This document shows, piece by piece, positions 52,657-61,085 of a DNA stretch of 64,000 nt; the first letter of the stretch is position 1; the number at the start of each line of letters is the position of its first letter. Under the pieces are notes generated by a model, which searched no databases, had not been told where the DNA came from, and worked only from the letters and a program-made list of their open reading frames with translations. A program made the translations under genes and the position numbers. The DNA is from Proteiniphilum saccharofermentans (GTDB taxonomy: Bacteria; Bacteroidota; Bacteroidia; Bacteroidales; Dysgonomonadaceae): NCBI RefSeq assembly GCF_900095135.1, contig NZ_LT605205.1:744001-808000 (forward strand), given 5' to 3'.

Positions 52657-54447
52657 CTACTCATCTGTTTCGGAGTAATTTTCAACCAAAACCTCCCTGT
52701 AGGAATTGAAAACAGACGATTGTGACAGCAGACCCTGATAGACTCCTTTCTGGTCTACCACAGGTAAATTCCATGCCTTGGTATTCTCAAATTTCGCCAT
52801 TGCCTCTTCCATAGTGCTGTGTAATTCTATTGTGGCTGGCGCCCCGACCATGAATTTCTTTACGGTGAATCGATCATATAATTCGGGGCGGAACATGATA
52901 TTGCGGATATCATTCATCATCACGAGTCCCAAAAGAATACCCTTGTCATCTACTACCGGGAAAATATTCCGGTGGCTGGTAGAAATCACCCTTACTACAT
53001 CACCGAGCGTCATTTCAGGCGTTACTGTCGGGATATCCTTTTCGAGCAGGTCTTTAATCTTCAGAAAAGTGAGAACGGCTTTGTCTTTGTGGTGAGTGAT
53101 CAACTCCCCTTTTTTGGCAAGACGTATGGCGTAGATACTGTGCTTTTCGAATATCATGATAGTCCCGTAAGAGAGTAGCGATACGATCATGAGGGGGAGG
53201 AACAGGTCATAGCCTCCGGTCAACTCTGCAATAAGGAAGGTGCCGGTAAGCGGTGCATGCATTACCCCGGCCATCACCCCAGCCATCCCCATCAACGCAA
53301 AATTTTCCTGTGGCAGAAATATTGTATATCCCAGTTGATTGAGTGTGTACGAATAGACAAAACCAACGATGCAGCCTAAGAACAGGGTGGGAGCGAATAC
53401 CCCTCCGGTACCGCCCCCACCGTTGGTTGCACTGGTGGCAAAAACTTTAAAGAGAATGACCAGTATCAGAAAAGCCACAATAGTCCATCTGCTTTCCAAT
53501 TGGTGAAAGAAACTTTCATTGGTAAGTGAATTGAACAGATCTCCACTAGCTAACAGGATATTGATAGTATTGTATCCTTCCCCGTAAAGCGGTGGAAAGA
53601 AAAAGATAAGCAAACTCAGCATGGTTCCCCCAAGCAGGAATTTTTTCCAATATGAAAGTCGGTGGAAAAGTCTTTCCAAACGGCTCATGACACGTATCAC
53701 GTATAAGGAGAGGAAACCGCAGAGTATACCCAGAAAGATTACATGGGGAATACGATTGAGCGTGAAAGGTTCGATCAGCGTAAAGGCAAACATGGCGTCC
53801 ATGCCCGTGAGGATGTATGATACCGTAGTGGCTGTCACGGCTGTTACCAGAAGAGGCAATATGGAGGCCATGGTAAGGTCGAGCAGCAATACTTCTATCA
53901 CAAAAAGAATGCCTGCGATGGGTGCTTTAAAGATACCTGCGATAGCTCCCGCGGCTCCACAACCTACCAGGATCATCAGGCTGCGTTGCTCCAGTTTAAA
54001 GAATCTTCCCAGGTTAGAACCGATGGCGGAGCCGGTCAATACGATCGGTGCTTCCGCTCCTACTGACCCCCCGAATCCGATGGTGATGGAACTGGCTACT
54101 AACGACGAATACATATTGTGAGGCTTGATCCTGCTTTTCCGCTGGGAGATGGCAAAAAGGATCTTTGTGACACCGTGACTGATATCATCCTTCACCACAT
54201 ATTTTACATACAGGCCTGCAATCAGGATTCCTGCAATAGGGTAGAGCAGGTAAGAGAAGTTGAGGTTGGGACGACTGAAATTTTCGGTGAGAAAGACCTG
54301 GAAAAAGTGGATCGCCGTTTTAAGGAAGAAAGCCGCCAATGCCGTGAGAATTCCCACTAAAAAGCAGACAAACAGTAAAAAATGACGCTCCTTTATGTGT
54401 CTGTCGCGCCAAATAAGAAATTTATTGAATCTTTCTGTCAGTTGCAT
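52657..54447 (-). CDS. ClC-type chloride channel/transporter with CBS domains
   Basis: 596 residues from the ATG at 54447. A ClC membrane domain (about 15-430) has the anion-pathway motifs G-S-V-G-A-E-A-P near 122 (Glu at the gate position), G-I-F-K-A-P-I-A-G near 165 and G-G-T-G-G-V-F-A-P near 350. Two cytosolic CBS domains (about 455-590) follow, which usually bind adenine nucleotides. Whether it exchanges chloride for protons cannot be told from the sequence alone. The frame extends to 54501, but that would run past the -7 box at 54499 and adds non-family residues. Confidence 0.93.
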   Translation of the reverse strand: MQLTERFNKFLIWRDRHIKERHFLLFVCFLVGILTALAAFFLKTAIHFFQVFLTENFSRPNLNFSYLLYPIAGILIAGLYVKYVVKDDISHGVTKILFAISQRKSRIKPHNMYSSLVASSITIGFGGSVGAEAPIVLTGSAIGSNLGRFFKLEQRSLMILVGCGAAGAIAGIFKAPIAGILFVIEVLLLDLTMASILPLLVTAVTATTVSYILTGMDAMFAFTLIEPFTLNRIPHVIFLGILCGFLSLYVIRVMSRLERLFHRLSYWKKFLLGGTMLSLLIFFFPPLYGEGYNTINILLASGDLFNSLTNESFFHQLESRWTIVAFLILVILFKVFATSATNGGGGTGGVFAPTLFLGCIVGFVYSYTLNQLGYTIFLPQENFALMGMAGVMAGVMHAPLTGTFLIAELTGGYDLFLPLMIVSLLSYGTIMIFEKHSIYAIRLAKKGELITHHKDKAVLTFLKIKDLLEKDIPTVTPEMTLGDVVRVISTSHRNIFPVVDDKGILLGLVMMNDIRNIMFRPELYDRFTVKKFMVGAPATIELHSTMEEAMAKFENTKAWNLPVVDQKGVYQGLLSQSSVFNSYREVLVENYSETDE

Positions 54448-54498
54448 CGGGGAATGAAATTCAAAATAACTAACTTTAGTGAATGAACAGCCTTTATG

Positions 54499-54506
54499 CA
54501 AAGATA
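54499..54506 (-). promoter_or_regulatory. -7 box of the ClC gene
   Basis: TATCTTTG on the minus strand, 51 bases before the chosen ATG and just after the tsaC stop. It argues for the shorter ClC start. Confidence 0.45.
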
Positions 54507-54516
54507 ATTAATTTTT

Positions 54517-55080
54517 TTACTTACGTATAATTTTGATGGAGCCGTCTTTTCCCAGTTTAACTATTCCCGATGGTTTGGCTTTGGTTTGTTCTTTTTGCCG
54601 GTACGTAACAATATAATCCACTCCCTCTTTGATCGTTTGCCCGATTTCCGAAAAAGAAGAGGGCGAGGGATCTCCACTTATATTGGCTGATGTGGATACA
54701 ATAGGTTTGCGGAATTGCCGGCATAACTCCATGGAAAAAGTTTCGGCTGTAATACGTATGCCGATGGATCCGTCCGGAGCAATGAGGTTTGGTGCCAGGT
54801 TCTTGGCTCCGTCATAAATGATGGTGAGGGGTTTGTCGGCCAGATCTATCAGGTCCCAGGCAATGTCGGGTACCTCCTTTACGTATGTCTGCAATTTGGC
54901 GGGATTGTCCATCAGGACAAGCATCGATTTGGTGTCGTCTCGCTGCTTCAGATCGTAAATACGTTTTACGGCCTCTTCATTAGTCGCATCACAACCGATA
55001 CCCCAGATGGTATCAGTAGGATAAAGGATGATTCCTCCTTTCCTTAATATGTCGCATGCTTTTTTTATATCGTCTTGCAT
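54517..55080 (-). CDS. tsaC: L-threonylcarbamoyladenylate synthase (Sua5/YrdC type)
   Basis: First step of t6A37 tRNA modification: threonine, bicarbonate and ATP to threonylcarbamoyl-AMP. 187 residues with the N-terminal G-G-I-I-L-Y-P-T-D-T-I-W-G-I-G segment, K-Q-R-D-D-T-K-S-M near 45, the L-T-I-I-Y-D segment near 88 and V-S-T-S-A-N-I-S-G near 136. It lacks the Sua5 C-terminal domain and is thus of YrdC/TsaC length. Co-directional with the GNAT gene, 27 bases away. Confidence 0.93.
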   Translation of the reverse strand: MQDDIKKACDILRKGGIILYPTDTIWGIGCDATNEEAVKRIYDLKQRDDTKSMLVLMDNPAKLQTYVKEVPDIAWDLIDLADKPLTIIYDGAKNLAPNLIAPDGSIGIRITAETFSMELCRQFRKPIVSTSANISGDPSPSSFSEIGQTIKEGVDYIVTYRQKEQTKAKPSGIVKLGKDGSIKIIRK

Positions 55081-55107
55081 TGTTCTCTCAAAAAATATTG
55101 TATGGTC

Positions 55108-55635
55108 TTATGAATTGAGTTTTTGCATTATCAACGCGTGGCAGAATGAATCTTCCGAGGCAAGCCACTCTTCCAGCAGCCCACTCTTCCGATATCCCGT
55201 TTTAGAGAAAAGACGGATACTGCTGTTGTTCTTTTCAGGAATGATGGCGTAAAGTTGCCTCAAATTGAGAAATCGAAACGCGTAATCTTCAAGTAGCATG
55301 AGTACCTGCATGCCATATCCCCGGCGACGGTGTTTACTGTCTATCAATATCCCCACACCGGCTCTCCTGTGGAACGGGTCAAAATCATACAAGTCGACGG
55401 TGCCTATGCATTCGTCCGTTTCCCTCAGTGTTACCATCAACCGTAACTGCTTGTCTACATATATGTCATGCTTATAGTCGATCAGATATTGTTTGATGGA
55501 GTAACGGGAAAAAGGTACGATAGAGGCTCCTTTTTGCCAAATGGCAGTGTCGTTTTCCCAGGCGTAAAGCAAATCCAGATCCTCCGGTTCGGGAGCACGT
55601 AGGCGAAGGATATTATTTTCCATCAACTTGTTCAT
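55108..55635 (-). CDS. GNAT family N-acetyltransferase
   Basis: 175 residues, similar in layout to RimJ/RimL and SpeG-like acetyltransferases: L-R-L-R-A-P-E-P-E-D-L-D-L-L-Y-A-W-E-N at the start, the acetyl-CoA loop R-R-R-G-Y-G near 108 and a C-terminal N-S-S-I-R-L-F-S-K-T-G-Y near 140. The substrate is unknown (a protein N-terminus, or a polyamine). It overlaps the preceding membrane-protein gene by 23 bases. A second ATG at 55623 is possible. Confidence 0.88.
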   Translation of the reverse strand: MNKLMENNILRLRAPEPEDLDLLYAWENDTAIWQKGASIVPFSRYSIKQYLIDYKHDIYVDKQLRLMVTLRETDECIGTVDLYDFDPFHRRAGVGILIDSKHRRRGYGMQVLMLLEDYAFRFLNLRQLYAIIPEKNNSSIRLFSKTGYRKSGLLEEWLASEDSFCHALIMQKLNS

Positions 55636-56212
55636 TTTCCGGATAATTATATTCTATTGGCTCGGGATTATTTTGTATCTCTTCCAGAAGTTGTTCTTCC
55701 ATCTCTCCGGATTCTCTTTCCTTTTGTTTAGGTACCACTAGTCCCTCTTCTTCTGTCAGACCCTGCCCTTCCGGTAGTTTGGTGAGACCTTCCAGTTCCG
55801 CATAAGATGGCTTGCAAAAAAGAAATACGATAAAAAGTACCACTGTAAACCAGAAAAAATTCATGTTTCGGGAGATATTAAACAGGAAGATATTCATAAG
55901 TGCCACTGTGCTGATGGTGTATAGACGTATGAAAGAGATATTTTTATATTTATTTGAGGCGGTCGGGATATCTACGGGACAAGCCGACTTTTTCAGCCGG
56001 TCGACAAAAAATTTCAGTGAAGCCGGAATGGCTATAATAGTGATCATGATGGCATATCTTTCCAGAGTGGCACTGATTGCCTGTCTATCTGCAAAGAGCG
56101 GGATCATACTAAATATGGAAAACAGGAAAATGACTGCCAGCAGGATAATGTTCCCGTAATAATGTCCTCTCAAGAGTTTTATGGTTTTTTCCATTACATG
56201 CGTGTTTTTCAT
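55613..56212 (-). CDS. hypothetical membrane protein
   Basis: I do not recognise a family. 199 residues: four likely membrane segments (about 20-38, 50-68, 93-112 and 118-134) and an acidic cytosolic tail rich in Glu, Gln and Pro (about 140-199). No catalytic motif is seen. It sits between recR (4-base overlap) and a GNAT gene (23-base overlap), so it is co-expressed with both. A later ATG at 56194 (M-E-K-T-I-K) is possible. Confidence 0.75.
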   Translation of the reverse strand: MKNTHVMEKTIKLLRGHYYGNIILLAVIFLFSIFSMIPLFADRQAISATLERYAIMITIIAIPASLKFFVDRLKKSACPVDIPTASNKYKNISFIRLYTISTVALMNIFLFNISRNMNFFWFTVVLFIVFLFCKPSYAELEGLTKLPEGQGLTEEEGLVVPKQKERESGEMEEQLLEEIQNNPEPIEYNYPENEQVDGK

Positions 56213-56841
56213 TTTGATACCAGTTTATAGGATTCATCAAATGGAGTCCGGTTCATAATAGAGCGGCCAAGTGTCACCTCATCAGCATACTCGATCTCAT
56301 CTCCAATCGATACTCCTCTGGCTATGATGCTTACTTTCACCCCGTAAGGTTGAAGTTTGCGGTAGATATAAAAATTGGTAGTATCACCCTCCATGGTTGC
56401 ACTGAGGGCAAGGATCACCTCCCGGATTTCACCCGATTTCACCCTCTCTTCGAGACTGGCGATTTCCAGATCAGACGGGCCAATGCCATCGATAGGGGAG
56501 ATAATACCTCCTAAAACGTGGTAAAGTCCACCAAATTGTACCGTTTTCTCGATGGCCATCACCTCTTTTACATTTTCCACAACGCAAATCAAAGAACTAT
56601 CCCGTGATTTGTCGCTGCAAATATTACATACATCCGTATCGGAGATGTTGTGACAGACAGAACAATATTTGATTTCCCGCTTCAATTTTAGCATAGTACC
56701 TGCAAAATTGGCTACTCTCCCTTCATCCTGACGCAACAGATGGAGTACCAATCGTAATGCCGATTTTCTTCCAATCCCGGGGAGATTGGCAAATTCGTTG
56801 ACTGCATTTTCGAGTAAAGCGGATGGGTAAGGACTGTTCAT
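56209..56841 (-). CDS. recR: recombination protein RecR
   Basis: Works with RecO and RecF to load RecA at gaps. 210 residues: helix-hairpin-helix (L-P-G-I-G-R-K-S-A near 20), a four-Cys zinc site (Cys60/63/72/75), a Toprim domain ([10 protein letters not shown] near 86 to about 175) and the C-terminal Walker-B-like [16 protein letters not shown]. First gene of a five-gene minus-strand run ending with the ClC gene. Confidence 0.95.
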   Translation of the reverse strand: MNSPYPSALLENAVNEFANLPGIGRKSALRLVLHLLRQDEGRVANFAGTMLKLKREIKYCSVCHNISDTDVCNICSDKSRDSSLICVVENVKEVMAIEKTVQFGGLYHVLGGIISPIDGIGPSDLEIASLEERVKSGEIREVILALSATMEGDTTNFYIYRKLQPYGVKVSIIARGVSIGDEIEYADEVTLGRSIMNRTPFDESYKLVSK

Positions 56842-56864
56842 TTATGTAACATTTTCGAGTCGTA

Positions 56865-56896
56865 CAAAGATACGATGATTCAATTTATCGGACAAA
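56865..56896 (-). promoter_or_regulatory. promoter of the recR operon
   Basis: TTTG (complement of 56893-56896), 20 bases, TATCTTTG (complement of 56865-56872), 24 bases before the ATG. Both elements match. Confidence 0.6.
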
Positions 56897-56950
56897 TAAC
56901 TTTTAAATCACAGAAAATGGAATCATCATGGATTTTTTATTCCGATTTCG

Positions 56951-56980
56951 TTTTTTGTTAGATATAAGTTTGTAAATTTG
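56951..56980 (+). promoter_or_regulatory. candidate promoter of serA
   Basis: TAAATTTG at 56973-56980 is an exact -7 box. TTTTTTG at 56951-56957 is the nearest -33 candidate, with a rather short 15-base spacer. The leader would be about 90 bases. Confidence 0.4.
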
Positions 56981-57078
56981 CAATTCTTAATTACAAAGTG
57001 ATAATTTTAAAAAGTATATAAAAAGCCCTGACTTGAGGGAATCGGTCAAGTATCCGGTAAAATTTTTATAAACAAAGA

Positions 57079-58014
57079 ATGAATATGAAAGTACTTTTGG
57101 CAACGAGTAAGCCATTCGCTTTACCTGCTGTACAGGGGATTCAGCATATTATTGAATCTGCGGGTCATAAGTTCGTGAAGTTAGAGAAGTATGAAAATGA
57201 AAGCCAGTTGCTTGATGCTGTGAAGGACGTGGATGCTTTGATCATACGAAGTGATATTGTCAATAAGGAGATAATGGAGGCAGCCCCCAATCTGAAAATA
57301 ATCGTAAGGGCAGGGGCCGGTTACGATAATGTGGATTTGGAGGCAGCTACCAATTGCGGTATCTGTGTGATGAATACCCCGGGCCAGAATGCCAATGCCG
57401 TAGCTGAGCTTGTTTTTGGCATGATGATCTATGCTCAGCGTAACCATTTCGATGGTTCGGTAGGGCGTGAGTTGACCCGCAGACGGCTGGGGTTATATGC
57501 TTTCGGGAACGTAGCAAAAATGGTGGCCAAGATAGCGAGAGGCTTCGATATGCCGGTGTATGCTTTCTCACCTACGCTTACACACGACGACTTGCGTAAA
57601 GAAGGGGAATATGGGGTAATCACTGCCTATACCAATAAGGAACTGTTCGGGAATAGTGATTTTGTATCACTCCATATGCCTTTGCTGGAAGAAACACGGT
57701 ACTGTGTGGATTATTCTCTTTTGTCCCTGATGCCACAAGATGGGCTTCTTATCAATACAGCTCGTAAGGAACTGGTGGTTGAAGATGATCTCATCCGTAT
57801 CATGGAAGAGCGCCCCGCTTTCCAATATGTTACTGATGTCAAGCCCGACAAACATGAGGAGTTCCTGGAAAAATTCCCGAGACGTTATTTTGCCACTCCT
57901 AAAAAATTGGGTGCGCAAACTACAGATGCTAATAAAAATGCAGGATTGGCAGCTGCCAATCAAATTGTGGCATACTTTCAGAACGGAGACGAACGTTTCA
58001 GGGTAAATCTGTGA
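57079..58014 (+). CDS. serA: D-3-phosphoglycerate dehydrogenase, Bacteroidetes type
   Basis: First step of serine synthesis: 3-phosphoglycerate to 3-phosphohydroxypyruvate. 311 residues, with no C-terminal ACT domain, so serine feedback of the usual kind is not expected. A-G-A-G-Y-D-N-V-D near 78 and N-T-A-R-K-E (catalytic Arg) near 230 are present. The cofactor loop reads A141-F-G-N-V-A146 instead of G-x-G-x-x-G, and the usual Glu (D-V-F-x-x-E-P) and His (P-H-I-G) are replaced by D-V-K-P-D-K and T-P-K-K-L-G. From memory, Bacteroides SerA proteins share the latter two changes. serC follows 138 bases downstream, which supports the assignment. Confidence 0.88.
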   Translation: MNMKVLLATSKPFALPAVQGIQHIIESAGHKFVKLEKYENESQLLDAVKDVDALIIRSDIVNKEIMEAAPNLKIIVRAGAGYDNVDLEAATNCGICVMNTPGQNANAVAELVFGMMIYAQRNHFDGSVGRELTRRRLGLYAFGNVAKMVAKIARGFDMPVYAFSPTLTHDDLRKEGEYGVITAYTNKELFGNSDFVSLHMPLLEETRYCVDYSLLSLMPQDGLLINTARKELVVEDDLIRIMEERPAFQYVTDVKPDKHEEFLEKFPRRYFATPKKLGAQTTDANKNAGLAAANQIVAYFQNGDERFRVNL

Positions 58015-58152
58015 ATTTAAGTGGGAAAGTGATTAGGTGCCTAAGTGTCCGAATGTCCAAGTGCCTGAGTGGTTAATCCCTCACTATTCACTTTTAATTC
58101 TCAGGAATTCATAACTTATAACTCATAACTCATAATTCATAAATATAATCGT
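58015..58152 (+). repeat. array between serA and serC
   Basis: GTGCCTAAGTGTCCGAATGTCC-type units come first, then CACTATTCACTTTTAATTC, and finally ATAACTTATAACTCATAACTC and ATAATTCATAAAT before the ATG. The ATAACTCAT unit also occurs in the lemA array. Confidence 0.55.
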
Positions 58153-59232
58153 ATGCAAAAGTACAATTTTAATGCTGGTCCGTGCGTACTTCCCCGGCCG
58201 GCAGTAGAGTCAGCCATTGAAGCGATACGCGATTTCGACAACACCGGAATAGGTATTCTGGAAATATCGCATCGTACTCCGGGATGGGAGCGGATCATGA
58301 AAGAGACAGCAGATTTGTGGAAAGAACTGCTTGATATTCCCGATAATTATCGGGTACTTTTGCTTGGCGGAGGAGCCAGTACACAGTTTTTTATGGTTCC
58401 GGCCAACCTGATGAAGACGAAAGCGGCATACCTGCAGACCGGGGTGTGGGCTAAAAAAGCGATCAAAGAAGCGAAATTTTACGGGGAAGTGGAGGTGGTG
58501 GCCTCTTCAGATGACAAGAACTACTCCTATATCCCCAAAGGTTATACTATTCCGGCAGATGCCGATTATTTTCATATCACAACCAATAACACCATTTACG
58601 GAACTGAGATACACGAAGATATAGATAGTCCCGTGCCATTGGTTGCAGATATGTCGTCCGACATAATGAGCCGTCCGGTAGATATTTCCAAATATGGTAT
58701 TATTTACGGTGGAGCCCAAAAGAATGTGGGGCCGGCGGGTGTGGCCTTCGTAATTGTCCGTGAAGATATCCTGGGCAAGATCGACCGGCCATTGCAGACC
58801 ATGGTCGATTACCATACACATATCAGCGACTCCGAAAAGAACCGTTCCATGTTCAACACACCTCCCGTATTTCCTATTTTTGTGATGCATGAGACCTTGA
58901 AATGGGTGAAGGAACAAGGTGGTGTTGAGGCGATGCACAGGCTCAATAAAGAGAAGGCGGGACTTCTCTATGATGAGATAGACCGTAATAAACTTTTCGT
59001 GGGGACTGCTGCCAAAGAAGACCGCTCCATCATGAATGTCTGCTTTGTGATGAATGAAGAGTATAAAGATAAAGAGTCCGCTTTTCTTGAGTTCGCGAAA
59101 GAGAGAGGTATGATAGGTATCAAAGGCCATCGTTCAGTAGGCGGATTCCGTGCTTCTATCTATAATGCCTGCCCAAAAGAGGCTGTAGAGGCTTTGATCC
59201 GGTGTATGCAAGACTTTGAAGAACAGGCCTGA
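58153..59232 (+). CDS. serC: phosphoserine aminotransferase
   Basis: PLP enzyme making O-phospho-L-serine from 3-phosphohydroxypyruvate and glutamate. 359 residues: N-F-N-A-G-P near the start, G-G-G-A-S-T-Q-F near 72-79 (phosphate loop), D-M-S-S-D near 166 and the Schiff-base Lys190 in [11 protein letters not shown]. Phosphoserine feeds serine (phospholipid and protein synthesis) and, if the 20-21 kb gene is a cysteate synthase, also sulfonolipids. A strong terminator follows. Confidence 0.96.
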   Translation: MQKYNFNAGPCVLPRPAVESAIEAIRDFDNTGIGILEISHRTPGWERIMKETADLWKELLDIPDNYRVLLLGGGASTQFFMVPANLMKTKAAYLQTGVWAKKAIKEAKFYGEVEVVASSDDKNYSYIPKGYTIPADADYFHITTNNTIYGTEIHEDIDSPVPLVADMSSDIMSRPVDISKYGIIYGGAQKNVGPAGVAFVIVREDILGKIDRPLQTMVDYHTHISDSEKNRSMFNTPPVFPIFVMHETLKWVKEQGGVEAMHRLNKEKAGLLYDEIDRNKLFVGTAAKEDRSIMNVCFVMNEEYKDKESAFLEFAKERGMIGIKGHRSVGGFRASIYNACPKEAVEALIRCMQDFEEQA

Positions 59233-59254
59233 TTCCTGTTGCATGTAGATTATC

Positions 59255-59290
59255 AAGAGCTGTCTCTACCATTGGAGGCGGCTCTTTTTA
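59255..59290 (+). terminator. terminator of serC
   Basis: A 12-bp stem (AAGAGCTGTCTC with GAGGCGGCTCTT, with G-T pairs) around an eight-base loop, followed by TTTA. It starts 23 bases after the serC stop. Confidence 0.75.
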
Positions 59291-59313
59291 TAATTATTTA
59301 ACCAGATTATTTT

Positions 59314-59347
59314 TACGAAACGTATTGTTTGTTACGATAAAGTCGTA
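59314..59347 (+). promoter_or_regulatory. candidate BlaI operator dyads
   Basis: Two palindromes: TACG-AAA-CGTA (59314-59324) and TACGA-TAAAG-TCGTA (59333-59347). The first ends just before the -33 TTG and the second lies in the spacer, reaching into the -7 box. Binding there would block transcription of blaI itself. They are A/T-flanked TACG half-sites, not the classical TACA of staphylococcal BlaI. Confidence 0.5.
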
Positions 59348-59353
59348 GATTTG
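59325..59353 (+). promoter_or_regulatory. promoter of blaI
   Basis: TTG at 59325-59327, 18 bases, then TAGATTTG at 59346-59353. The ATG is 24 bases further on. Confidence 0.5.
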
Positions 59354-59377
59354 TATTATTAATATAGATAAAAAGAT

Positions 59378-59740
59378 ATGGAACGTTTAACTCATCAGGA
59401 AGAAAATGTAATGTTGCATGTGTGGCAACTCAACGAGTGTGCCATTAAGGATGTGGTAGATAGAATGGAAGATCCGAAACCGCCCTATACTACGGTGGCA
59501 TCTATCTTCAAAAACCTCGAGAATAAAGGATATCTTGCAAAGAGACGATTTGGGAATGTGAAGGTATTTAAGCCCGTGATATCGGAATCGGCCTATAAGA
59601 GGCACTTTTTATCAGGGGTAGTGCAAAGTTATTTCGATAACTCTTATAAAGAGCTGGTTTCTTTTTTTGCCAAGGAACAGAAAATTACGGCAGACGAACT
59701 TGAGGAGATTATTCGCCTTATTGAGAAGAAACGGAAGTAA
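59378..59740 (+). CDS. BlaI/MecI/CopY family repressor
   Basis: 120-residue winged-helix repressor. L-T-H-Q-E-E-N-V-M-L-H-V-W opens the DNA-binding domain, P-P-Y-T-T-V-A-S-I-F-K-N-L-E-N-K-G-Y-L is the recognition helix and wing (about 33-51), and the C-terminal helices (80-120) serve dimerisation. In such systems an M56 membrane protease (BlaR1-like) relieves repression. Here the next gene is that protease, but broken, so repression may be permanent or released by another protein. Probably binds the dyads at 59314-59347. Confidence 0.92.
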   Translation: MERLTHQEENVMLHVWQLNECAIKDVVDRMEDPKPPYTTVASIFKNLENKGYLAKRRFGNVKVFKPVISESAYKRHFLSGVVQSYFDNSYKELVSFFAKEQKITADELEEIIRLIEKKRK

Positions 59741-59769
59741 GGAGTTGTTTCAACCAAATTGAACAAATC

Positions 59770-60324
59770 ATGTCACTCTTTTTTATATACCTTATACAAG
59801 TAAATATTGCGCTGTCCCTTTTTTATCTCTTATATACAATTGTATTGAAGAGGGATACCTTTCTGCGGTTAAGGCGCCTTTTTTTCTTGTCAGTGGTTAT
59901 TTTTTCTCTCCTTTATCCTTTTTTTACGATTCCTGGCCTGAGTGATGTGTGGACTACCCGATCTTCTGACCTTCAGGAAACGGCTGTCACCGTTATGAAG
60001 GGTGAACCAACTACTACGTCAACGGTATTGGAAGAGGAGTCTACACGACCTGTAATTATTCCTTGGGGAAGCATCCTTGCACTGTTTTATACAGTTATCA
60101 CGCTTGGACTCTTGTTACGGTTTGTCTTTCAGCTGCTATCCATTTATAATATATGGGTAAAAAGTGAGAAGCAGGTTATTTCAGGGATACCTGTGCATCA
60201 ACTGAAGAAAGATATTACTCCCTTCTCTTTTTTCAGTTTGATTTTTATTCATGCCGAAAAGCATTCCGAAACCGAATTGTCCCAGATTCTGTTGCACGAA
60301 CAATCTGACGCAGACATATCTTGA
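59770..60324 (+). pseudogene. M56 (BlaR1-like) metallopeptidase, truncated at the zinc motif
   Basis: 184 codons that look like the N-terminal part of an M56 membrane peptidase: membrane segments at about 3-23, 34-52 and 100-122, then F-S-F-F-S-L-I-F-I near 152. The conserved I-L-L-H-E comes last, where HExxH should bind zinc. Only H-E-Q is left; the frame then reads S-D-A-D-I-S and stops. Intact family members go on for a hundred residues or more. The DNA right after the motif belongs to a TPR protein in another frame, so a deletion has joined two genes. Confidence 0.75.
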
Positions 60325-61003
60325 AAATATTAATCCCGCACAGCAACTAATCGGTCAATTGAACGGGATGGCTCATTATTCGGCAGGCAATTATAAGGAA
60401 GCGACCGAACGGTTAAAAGATAATATAATTCTGGGTGACAGTTCGTATACAACCTGTTACTATCTCGGTATGAGCCTATATGCCTCCCAATTGTATTATG
60501 AGGCCGTTACCTGGCTGGAAAAAGCATACAATCAGAATAATAGCGATACCAATATCTATCTGCTTTATTATTATGGAACAGCCCTTTCCTGGACATACAA
60601 CCGGAAGAGAGGGATAGAGGTGCTGGCGGAAGGAGTGGAGATAATCGAGAAAATGAATGAGATGTTGTTTGATTTCGATCGCTCCTTTGGTGATGCCTAT
60701 ATGCGGTCGGGAAGTTTTGTCAAGGCCGTGGAGTATTACAGTTCGGCATATAAGCGCGATTCCCAGGCCCACTCACTACTCTACAATATTGGTTACTGCT
60801 ATGATTTAAACAAGGATTATAAGAATGCGATCAACTACTTTGAACGTTTTCTAAAGACGGCTCCCGAGGGGTGGGATGCGGATATGGAGGATCTGGCAGA
60901 TGGTGAAGCCGGAAAACCTAGCACCACTGACCGGCTTTACAGATATGTTGCCTTACGCCTTGAAAAATTAAGGGAGGAACTGTTCTTCCAGAATAATAAA
61001 TAA
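60310..61003 (+). pseudogene. TPR-repeat protein, lacking its N-terminus
   Basis: From about 60310, frame +2 encodes at least four tetratricopeptide-like repeats (A-H-Y-S-A-G-N-Y-K-E-A, G-M-S-L-Y-A-S-Q-L-Y-Y-E-A, A-Y-M-R-S-G-S-F-V-K-A, I-G-Y-C-Y-D-L-N-K-D-Y-K-N-A). No signal peptide precedes them. The first in-frame ATG in TPR sequence is at 60368; an ATG at 60251 is inside the M56 fragment. The C-terminal end (L-R-E-E-L-F-F-Q-N-N-K) seems intact. A shorter product from 60368 is possible, so it could still be expressed. Confidence 0.65.
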
Positions 61004-61085
61004 TGCTTGTTTGCGCTCGAATAACCATCGAATAACAGTTGAACAACTACCGAACAACAATTGAATATCAATTGAATATATCGTC
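61004..61085. repeat. array at the TPR/PBP1A convergence
   Basis: ACCATCGAATAACAGTTGAA, CAACTACCGAACAACAATTG and AATATCAATTGAATAT. It fills the gap between the two stops and includes the final codons of the PBP1A gene (D-I-F-N-stop). Confidence 0.5.
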
